A stretch of 11,953 bases of DNA, from contig CAJTNL010000028.1 in the NCBI GenBank assembly GCA_910577755.1, forward strand, positions 1 through 11,953, read 5' to 3'. Position 1 is the stretch's first letter. Each line of letters opens with the position of its first letter. The notes below the pieces were generated by a model, which saw only the letters and a program-made list of their open reading frames with translations, was not told the DNA's origin and did no database searches. The stretch comes from an uncultured Eubacteriales bacterium (lineage in GTDB: Bacteria; Bacillota; Clostridia; Oscillospirales; Acutalibacteraceae). Position numbers and translations under genes: made by a program. This document shows positions 6,989 to 11,953 of the stretch, piece after piece.

Positions 6989-9415
6989 ATGCAAACAACG
7001 GCATTAAAACCAAAGTATTTGTGGCAAAACTATTATATAAAAGCATTGATCTATGGTATGGGAGTGTCCTTTCTCTTCTTTCTGCCATTTATCCTATATG
7101 ATAAAGGCTATTTTTTATTCTATGGCGATTTTAACGTACAGCAGATACCGTTTTACCAAATGGCGCACGATGCAGTCCGCAACGGCAGTTTTGGTTGGAA
7201 CTGGACAACCGATCTTGGCGTAAACTTCATCGGCTCTTATACGTTTTACTTATTAGGCAGTCCCTTTTTCTGGCTAACCCTGCCATTCCCTAGTGCAGCA
7301 GTGCCTTATTTCATGGGGCCTCTTCTGATTTTAAAATTCGGCTGTGCCGCTTTATCGGGGTATATTTATTTAAAGCGTTACGTACAAAACCAGAATATTG
7401 CCGTGATCGGCGGTATGCTATACGCATTTTCTGGTTTTTCCGTTTACAATATCTTTTTCAACCATTTTCATGAAGCAATCATCTTGTTCCCGCTGATGCT
7501 TGCGGCTTTAGATGAATATATGTATAAACACCGCCGCGGCGTTTTTGCTCTAACCATATTTGCAAGCTGCTTTGTCAATTATTATTTTTTTGTAGGACAA
7601 GTTGTATTTTGTCTGATTTATTTTGTAATACGCCTTGTTATAAAAAGTTGGAAAATTTCAGTAAAAGATTTTCTCCTTCTGCTTTTTGAAGGTTTTATTG
7701 GTGTAGGACTCTCCTGTATTCTGCTGATTCCTACCTTTTTTACAATTATACAGAACCCAAGGGTAGACAACCCCTCAAACGGCTGGAATGCCCTGCTGTA
7801 CAGCCATAACCAGCGTTATGTACATATTTTGCAAAGCTTATTTTTTCCGCCGGACATTCCCGCACGACCCAACTTTACCCCAAACTCAGAATCCAAATGG
7901 TCTTCTCTTGGGGCATGGCTTCCTTTGTTCAGCATGACAGGTGTTATAGGTTTTATGCAGCAAAAGAAAAGGCGCTGGCTAAAATATACATTAGGCATTC
8001 TATTTCTTATGGCTATGATTCCTATTTTAAATAGCTCCTTTCAACTGTTTAACGCCTCTTACTATGCCCGCTGGTTCTATATGCTCACACTAATGATGAC
8101 CTTAGCTACAATTTCCTGTTTAGAGTTGCAAAACATCAACTGGAAACGCGCTATCATTTGGACAATGCTAATTACATTTGGCATTGCGCTGCCTATTGGA
8201 TTTATGCCCGAAACCACTACAAAAGACGGTACTACTACCACAACCTATGGGCTAGAGCAGTATCCCGTCCGATTTTGGGCATATGTGGCAATCGCCGTTG
8301 TCAGCCTACTGCTGCTCACAATTATTTTAAAATACCGCAATAAAAACGGCATATGGTTTACTCGTTTACTAACTGGAGGCGTTGCGTTGATGACTTTAGT
8401 ATACGCAACCTATTTTATTGCCCTGGGTAAAACCCAATCCTATAGCACACATAATCAAATTATCCCCACCGCGCTCAACGGCGGCAGCGATTTAAACCTG
8501 CCGGAATCGGACTTTGCACGCTCCGACTTTTATAAAAGCATGGATAATCAGGCAATGTTTTGGCAAATACCTACTATTCAGGCATTTCATAGCATCGTTC
8601 CCGGCTCAATTATGGAGTTTTATCCAACCATTGGCGTTACCCGTGACGTAGGCTCAAGGCCGGATGTGAAATATTATGGTCTGCGCGCTTTAACCTCCTG
8701 CCGCTGGCTGTTTGATTACACTGGCGATAACAACAGTTTTGTAACTGACAGCGGCAACGCCCGCATGCCGGGATGGAACTATTATGACACCCAAAACGGT
8801 TATGATGTCTGGGAAAACCAATATTATATTCCCATGGGATTTAGCTACGACATATACTTTACAACAGAACAATATAACAATCTATTAGAAAATAACCGTC
8901 ATTTACTTTTGTTAAAAGCAATTGTACTAAGTGACGAGCAGGCATTGAAATATCAAGATATTCTTATGCCTGTGCCAGATACCGCCGCTCTTTCTTATAC
9001 AGAGGCAGCCTATTTCAGCGATTGCCTGAATCGTAAATCTATGGCTTGCTCAGACTTTACATATCACAGCTATGGTTTCACCGCCCATTTTACCGCAGAC
9101 AAAGAACGGCTGATATTTTTCAGCGTACCTTATGAAAACGGCTGGACAGCCACTGTAAACGGTCAGCCTGTTGATGTAGAAAAAGTCAATATCGGCTTTA
9201 TGGCGGTAAAGGTACCAGCCGGCTCTTCTGAAATCATATTCCATTATCAAACACCCGGTCTGAAAACAGGCGCAATGATCTCTGCATGTACAATTCCGAT
9301 TTTTGGTCTTTACATGCTCATTATGAAAAAAGCAGATCAAAAACAAAATAAATGCCCAAAACGTACCATCTACAAAATCAAAAATTCTCTTCCGAAAGGC
9401 AATACCTCTAATTAA
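6989..9415 (+). CDS. yfhO: YfhO-family polytopic membrane protein, probable envelope glycosyltransferase
   Basis: An 808-residue protein. The N-terminal two thirds is a polytopic membrane domain, with segments near 18-38, 82-100, 108-128, 137-155, 162-176, 185-215, 228-252, 310-323, 331-348, 362-378, 387-404, 430-446 and 459-478. An extracellular domain (~485-755) follows, then a last membrane segment (~761-779) and a basic cytoplasmic tail. GDFNVQQIPFYQ (47-58) in the first loop is the acidic-plus-QxxP pattern typical of YfhO (PF09586), a GT-C-like fold. PYENGWTATVNGQPVDV (714-730) is the usual C-terminal signature. In Bacillus subtilis, YfhO is the last step of lipoteichoic acid glycosylation after CsbB and GtcA. 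No such partner is in this window, so the substrate here is inferred only. AGGGGG 6 nt before the ATG at 6989 fixes the start; an in-frame TTG at 6932 would place coding sequence over the promoter. Confidence 0.92.
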   Translation: MQTTALKPKYLWQNYYIKALIYGMGVSFLFFLPFILYDKGYFLFYGDFNVQQIPFYQMAHDAVRNGSFGWNWTTDLGVNFIGSYTFYLLGSPFFWLTLPFPSAAVPYFMGPLLILKFGCAALSGYIYLKRYVQNQNIAVIGGMLYAFSGFSVYNIFFNHFHEAIILFPLMLAALDEYMYKHRRGVFALTIFASCFVNYYFFVGQVVFCLIYFVIRLVIKSWKISVKDFLLLLFEGFIGVGLSCILLIPTFFTIIQNPRVDNPSNGWNALLYSHNQRYVHILQSLFFPPDIPARPNFTPNSESKWSSLGAWLPLFSMTGVIGFMQQKKRRWLKYTLGILFLMAMIPILNSSFQLFNASYYARWFYMLTLMMTLATISCLELQNINWKRAIIWTMLITFGIALPIGFMPETTTKDGTTTTTYGLEQYPVRFWAYVAIAVVSLLLLTIILKYRNKNGIWFTRLLTGGVALMTLVYATYFIALGKTQSYSTHNQIIPTALNGGSDLNLPESDFARSDFYKSMDNQAMFWQIPTIQAFHSIVPGSIMEFYPTIGVTRDVGSRPDVKYYGLRALTSCRWLFDYTGDNNSFVTDSGNARMPGWNYYDTQNGYDVWENQYYIPMGFSYDIYFTTEQYNNLLENNRHLLLLKAIVLSDEQALKYQDILMPVPDTAALSYTEAAYFSDCLNRKSMACSDFTYHSYGFTAHFTADKERLIFFSVPYENGWTATVNGQPVDVEKVNIGFMAVKVPAGSSEIIFHYQTPGLKTGAMISACTIPIFGLYMLIMKKADQKQNKCPKRTIYKIKNSLPKGNTSN

Positions 9416-9452
9416 AGAAATTCTTTAGACAGAAAACCCAAAGACAACCAAT

Positions 9453-9550
9453 AAAAACACCGGAAAGAAAACACGCCCGAAACGGTTAAGCCAAGCAACA
9501 AAAAGTTGCAAAGCGATCCAAGAAAAGTTTTCTATGATTCCGGTGTTTTT
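9453..9550. terminator. 98-nt structured inverted-repeat element, convergent terminator
   Basis: AAAAACACCGGAA (9453-9465) and TTCCGGTGTTTTT (9538-9550) are a perfect 13-bp outer stem. After a 4-nt bulge (9534-9537) a second 7-bp stem pairs AGAAAAC (9466-9472) with GTTTTCT (9527-9533). The 54-nt interior holds a hairpin, GCAAC-AAAAA-GTTGC (9495-9509), and a small CCG-AAA-CGG. T-tracts end both strands, so it can terminate the yfhO transcript (stop at 9415) and the trkA transcript (stop at 9555). The size and the branched interior are unusual for a simple terminator. A small non-autonomous mobile element captured as a terminator is a possible alternative. Confidence 0.65.
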
Positions 9551-9554
9551 TATA

Positions 9555-10220
9555 TTAACCGCGCTTTCGAAATAATTTAAGCAATTGTCTCTGACTGCTG
9601 TCACTATCGCAAACAGCCACAATTTCATCTTCTGCATAAATCACAGTAAACCCATTGGGTATGGTCATATTATCATCTCTTAAAACAGAAATAATTAAAC
9701 ATCCCTGCGGTAATGTAATATCCTTAAGCATTTTACCGTCTAATTGAGATTCGTGGGGCACTATACCGGTACAAATACTCGCTTTTCCTTTATTCAAGGT
9801 AGCAAGCAAATGCATACTGGCTACATCTACCTCCTGCTCAATCAAACGTGTAATGATTTCTGTACTACTTACCACAATGTCTGTACCCAAAGTACGTAAT
9901 GCTTCTACATTTCTAGGGTTATTAGCGCGCACAATCACTTTATGAGCATTAAATTCATTTTTAGCCAACTGCGTTGCCACTAAATTATTCTGATCACTGC
10001 CAGTTACAGAAATAAAACAATCGGCATTTTTGGTACCGGCTTCTTCCAGCACCTCCAGCTCTGTGCCGTCGCCGCATATCACCTCTACATCCAAATCATT
10101 TGCCAGCTCAATACATTTAGCTCTGCTTTTTTCAATGAGCCGTACGTCATATTTTCTCTCCAACATATTATCAGCGATATCCTTACCTAGTTTACCGCCT
10201 CCAACAATTACTATCTTCAT
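9555..10220 (-). CDS. trkA: TrkA/KtrA-type potassium-channel regulatory protein (second gene of pair)
   Basis: A 221-residue cytoplasmic protein with an RCK_N (TrkA-N) domain (~1-130) and an RCK_C (TrkA-C) domain (~140-215). The Rossmann motif is G7-G-G-K-L-G12, with E30 ending the second strand and the canonical ICGDGTE (48-54) after the third. Such proteins form rings that bind NAD(H) or ATP/ADP and gate TrkH/KtrB potassium transporters; RCK_C domains of Firmicute relatives bind c-di-AMP. The ATG at 10220 is chosen because AGGGGA lies 7 nt upstream and because the Rossmann strand begins at residue 2; a start at 10265 would add 15 unrelated residues and overlap the upstream gene. It follows the other TrkA gene after 25 nt, so they form one operon. 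No TrkH/KtrB channel is in the window. Confidence 0.92.
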   Translation of the reverse strand: MKIVIVGGGKLGKDIADNMLERKYDVRLIEKSRAKCIELANDLDVEVICGDGTELEVLEEAGTKNADCFISVTGSDQNNLVATQLAKNEFNAHKVIVRANNPRNVEALRTLGTDIVVSSTEIITRLIEQEVDVASMHLLATLNKGKASICTGIVPHESQLDGKMLKDITLPQGCLIISVLRDDNMTIPNGFTVIYAEDEIVAVCDSDSSQRQLLKLFRKRG

Positions 10221-10245
10221 GCTTATTTCCCCTATGAAATGTTTT

Positions 10246-10872
10246 CTAATCACACAAATTTGCAAATATTAGTACATCGTTTTGCTGTAACAATATCTCT
10301 CTATGAATTGTACATAAATCCATAGAGCCGTCTGTATGAACAACGCCAAACACACTATGCTCGTCATCCGTTTTTTCTATTTTCCTAATATCCTTACCTG
10401 CCCATTGTTCCTGTATAGGCACACATGTAAAAGATACCGTAGAAACCCCAAATGTCAAATTTTTATGCTCATACGGCTGTGTTAATGCAGCGAACATAGC
10501 GTCACCTGCCAAATTAGTAGGACATACTGTTTTTAACCCGAATTTTTGAAACACTTTCTCCCGCGCCGGATCAGAAATTCTTGCCAGCACATTTTCAACC
10601 CCAAAAAATTCTTTTACAATTTGCGAAACTGTAATATTTAAATTATCATCTGAGGTTACTACTGCTACAGCATCACAGTTTTCTACACCTGCGTTTTGAA
10701 TAACACGCATATCCATAGGCATTCCACAAATGGTAAGACCTGTAAAAGTATCGCTTAATGCCCGAAATCTGTCAACGTCGGCATCTATGATGGCAACGTC
10801 ATGTCCATGTTCATCCAAACGCTCTGCTAAATTGATACCTACACGTCCGCACCCTATTACAAGTATATTCAA
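10246..10872 (-). CDS. trkA: TrkA-family potassium-transport regulator (first gene of pair), atypical GD motif
   Basis: A 208-residue paralogue of the downstream protein, also one RCK_N (~1-128) plus one RCK_C (~138-205). The Rossmann motif G7-C-G-R-V-G12 and D30 suit NAD(H) binding. The segment that is ICGDGTE in its neighbour reads ICGMPMD here (48-54), so the usual Gly-Asp is missing. The pair may therefore form a hetero-oligomer in which the two chains bind nucleotide differently, as expected when the classical two-module TrkA is split into two genes; this is inference. The start is TTG at 10872: the Rossmann strand begins at residue 2, and GAGAGGT lies 7 nt upstream. It is the promoter-proximal gene, ending 25 nt before the next ATG. 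Confidence 0.9.
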   Translation of the reverse strand: MNILVIGCGRVGINLAERLDEHGHDVAIIDADVDRFRALSDTFTGLTICGMPMDMRVIQNAGVENCDAVAVVTSDDNLNITVSQIVKEFFGVENVLARISDPAREKVFQKFGLKTVCPTNLAGDAMFAALTQPYEHKNLTFGVSTVSFTCVPIQEQWAGKDIRKIEKTDDEHSVFGVVHTDGSMDLCTIHREILLQQNDVLIFANLCD

Positions 10873-10915
10873 TACAATTACCTCTCTTCTAACCTTGCCC
10901 TGTGCGAAAATAGAA

Positions 10916-10941
10916 TGCTGCCCTTAAGCTTAAGGGCAGCA
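10916..10941. promoter_or_regulatory. Perfect 26-bp palindrome in the trkA operon leader
   Basis: TGCTGCCCTTAAG (10916-10928) is directly followed by its exact reverse complement CTTAAGGGCAGCA (10929-10941). It lies about 20-45 nt downstream of the predicted transcription start and 43 nt before the TTG start codon. It is GC-rich compared with its surroundings. As DNA it could be an operator for a dimeric repressor. As RNA it is a strong 11-bp hairpin with an AGCU loop, followed on the minus strand by TTCTATTTTC, so it could also act as an attenuator. Confidence 0.7.
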
Positions 10942-10966
10942 GATATATTTATACCAGTTGTTGCTT

Positions 10967-10995
10967 ATTGTACAATGCTTAGATTCAGCTGTCAA
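10967..10995 (-). promoter_or_regulatory. Near-consensus sigma-A promoter of the trkA operon
   Basis: On the minus strand TTGACA (10990-10995, perfect), a 17-bp spacer and TACAAT (10967-10972, 5/6) give one of the best promoters in the window. The predicted start is near 10960, leaving a leader of about 88 nt that contains the 26-bp palindrome. Confidence 0.82.
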
Positions 10996-11105
10996 TATGC
11001 TTGACTGTTTTTCTATATATTATTTTACAACAAATATATAATTGATATACGGTATGCTAACTGTTTTCGTTATACTGTGCTTTAGTCATAATTACACTGC
11101 TTCTA

Positions 11106-11147
11106 TCAAAAACAGGCGGCACCTCCATATAGGCTGCCTACCTGTTT
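11106..11147 (-). terminator. Rho-independent terminator of the collagen-like gene
   Basis: AAACAGG (11110-11116) pairs with CCTGTTT (11141-11147). Inside, GGCA pairs with TGCC and CCT with AGG around a short loop, giving an imperfect 14-bp GC-rich stem. On the minus strand it is followed by a run of T (11106-11112 region). It lies about 125 nt downstream of the stop at 11273; the interval 11148-11272 is AT-rich, and I see nothing else in it. Confidence 0.75.
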
Positions 11148-11272
11148 CGCATATCAATATTTTACATAAGTTTTGTATTCCAACCATTTTACCAAATCTA
11201 TTAACATATTTTAACTACAACGACTCAAAATTTGCATGTTAGCAATTACACACTTTTCACATTAGGTTTTTA

Positions 11273-11953
11273 TCAGTTCAGCCGCTTAACGGTCAGAGTT
11301 GCGCTAACACCGTCGCCTAGCGTTACACCTACTGCAACCAATGCGGAAAGCGCCATATTGATTACATCGCCTGCAGCCAAGGTGAGAATAACACTTCCAC
11401 TAAGAAGAGAACCCACACCCACAGACAGAACACGGTTGATGGTTGCATCAGGAATATTCGTACCATTCTGACGCACTGCCAAAGTCAGGGTCGTACCTAC
11501 CGCTACAGACAACGTACTGGAAAAGTTAATTTCATAAATACCTGCATTTGTAACAGTAACGCTATTGGCGGTAGCGTAGGTCGCATTGCTGGCCGGCATG
11601 GTAGTAGGCAGTGGAATAATCGTTGTTCCAGCAATCGTCAAGTTAAGGGTCTGAGGAGTGGTATTATACCGTCCGCCGAAAGCCGCCAAACCATTTTCAG
11701 GACCTGTCGGACCGGTTGGACCAGTCGGACCTGTTGCTCCTGTCGCTCCTGTTGGACCGGTCGGACCTATATCGCCTGCTAGACCTGTTGCTCCTGTCGC
11801 TCCCGTTGGACCGGTTGGACCTATATCGCCTGCCAGACCTGTTGCTCCTGTTGCTCCTGTTGGACCTGTCGGACCTATATCGCCTGCCAGACCTGTTGCT
11901 CCTGTCGCTCCCGTTGGACCGGTTGGACCGGTCGGACCTGTTGCTCCTGTACC
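11273..11953 (-). CDS. Collagen-like surface protein with BclA-type C-terminal domain, 5' end outside the window
   Basis: The last 226 codons of a larger gene; the frame is open to the window edge and ends in tandem stops TGA TAA (11275-11270). The first ~86 visible residues are uninterrupted Gly-X-Y triplets, mostly GPT and GAT with GLA and GDI, a collagen-like triple-helix stalk. The remaining ~140 residues, from GLAAFGGRYN to SATLTVKRLN, have no cysteine and alternate short hydrophobic strands. FGGRYN, the ITNAG-like VTNAGIYEINFS and AGDVINMALS resemble the jelly-roll C-terminal domain of Bacillus/Clostridium BclA (TNF-like trimer). In spore formers such proteins sit on the exosporium; in other gut Firmicutes they are surface filaments. 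Which applies here cannot be told, as the N-terminus and anchor are missing. A dedicated terminator follows. Confidence 0.9.
   Translation of the reverse strand, partial: GTGATGPTGPTGPTGATGATGLAGDIGPTGPTGATGATGLAGDIGPTGPTGATGATGLAGDIGPTGPTGATGATGPTGPTGPTGPENGLAAFGGRYNTTPQTLNLTIAGTTIIPLPTTMPASNATYATANSVTVTNAGIYEINFSSTLSVAVGTTLTLAVRQNGTNIPDATINRVLSVGVGSLLSGSVILTLAAGDVINMALSALVAVGVTLGDGVSATLTVKRLN
11765..11926 (-). repeat. Three tandem 54-bp repeats encoding an 18-residue collagen unit
   Basis: Units at 11765-11818, 11819-11872 and 11873-11926 are nearly identical, differing only at scattered, mainly synonymous positions. Each encodes six Gly-X-Y triplets, GPTGPTGATGATGLAGDI in circular order. 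Flanking sequence continues with simpler GPT/GAT triplets. Such repeats commonly vary in number between strains by slippage or recombination. Confidence 0.9.

Noticed and set aside
9425..9637. A 70-codon minus-strand frame rich in hydrophobic residues
   Set aside because: It overlaps the 3' end of the trkA gene in another frame and translates the structured terminator element; no ribosome binding site seen.
10873..10960. c-di-AMP (ydaO) riboswitch upstream of the trkA pair
   Set aside because: The leader is only about 88 nt, too short for that class, and its conserved segments are absent.
11690..11953. Possible CRISPR array because of regular repeats
   Set aside because: The repeats are directly contiguous without unique spacers and encode Gly-X-Y triplets in frame.

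Overview
The window looks like chromosomal DNA from a low-GC, Gram-positive gut Firmicute, probably a clostridial (Ruminococcaceae/Oscillospiraceae-like) anaerobe. The basis is AT-rich intergenic DNA, AGGAGG-type ribosome binding sites, near-consensus sigma-A promoters, an LCP (LytR-CpsA-Psr) wall ligase, a YfhO membrane protein, a collagen-like protein with a BclA-type C-terminal domain, and a large InlB B-repeat surface protein. The taxon is an inference from gene content. I see no insertion sequence, phage module, CRISPR array or defence system.

Layout. (1) Positions 1-3664, minus strand: the first ~1220 residues of a giant secreted protein with a signal peptide, a long N-terminal module and several Listeria-Bacteroides (Flg_new/InlB B) repeats. 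Its 3' end lies outside the window. No in-frame stop interrupts this strand. (2) 3665-4447: AT-rich divergent intergenic region. It holds a long structured leader and promoter for the surface protein on the minus strand, and the promoter for a tRNA on the plus strand. (3) 4448-4561: a tRNA-Pro(CGG) gene with encoded CCA and a strong terminator. (4) 4753-6712, minus strand: yfbR (HD-domain 5'-deoxynucleotidase), then an LCP-family wall-polymer ligase, then a bidirectional terminator. (5) 6932-9415, plus strand: a YfhO-family polytopic membrane protein with its own extended -10 promoter. (6) 9453-9550: a 98-nt structured inverted-repeat element that serves as the terminator between converging transcripts. 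(7) 9555-10995, minus strand: a two-gene potassium-transport regulator operon. It has two separate TrkA/KtrA proteins, each RCK_N plus RCK_C, a TTGACA-17-TACAAT promoter and a perfect 26-bp palindrome in the leader. (8) 11106-11953, minus strand: the C-terminal part of a collagen-like surface protein with tandem 54-bp Gly-X-Y repeats, followed by its own terminator.

Functionally, most of the window concerns the cell envelope: two surface proteins at the edges, an LCP ligase that attaches polymers to peptidoglycan, and a YfhO protein that probably glycosylates a wall or lipid-linked polymer. The exceptions are nucleotide housekeeping (yfbR), potassium homeostasis (the TrkA pair) and the tRNA. 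The least explained parts are non-coding: the ~360-nt leader of the surface protein, the palindrome in the trkA leader, and the 98-nt element between yfhO and trkA.
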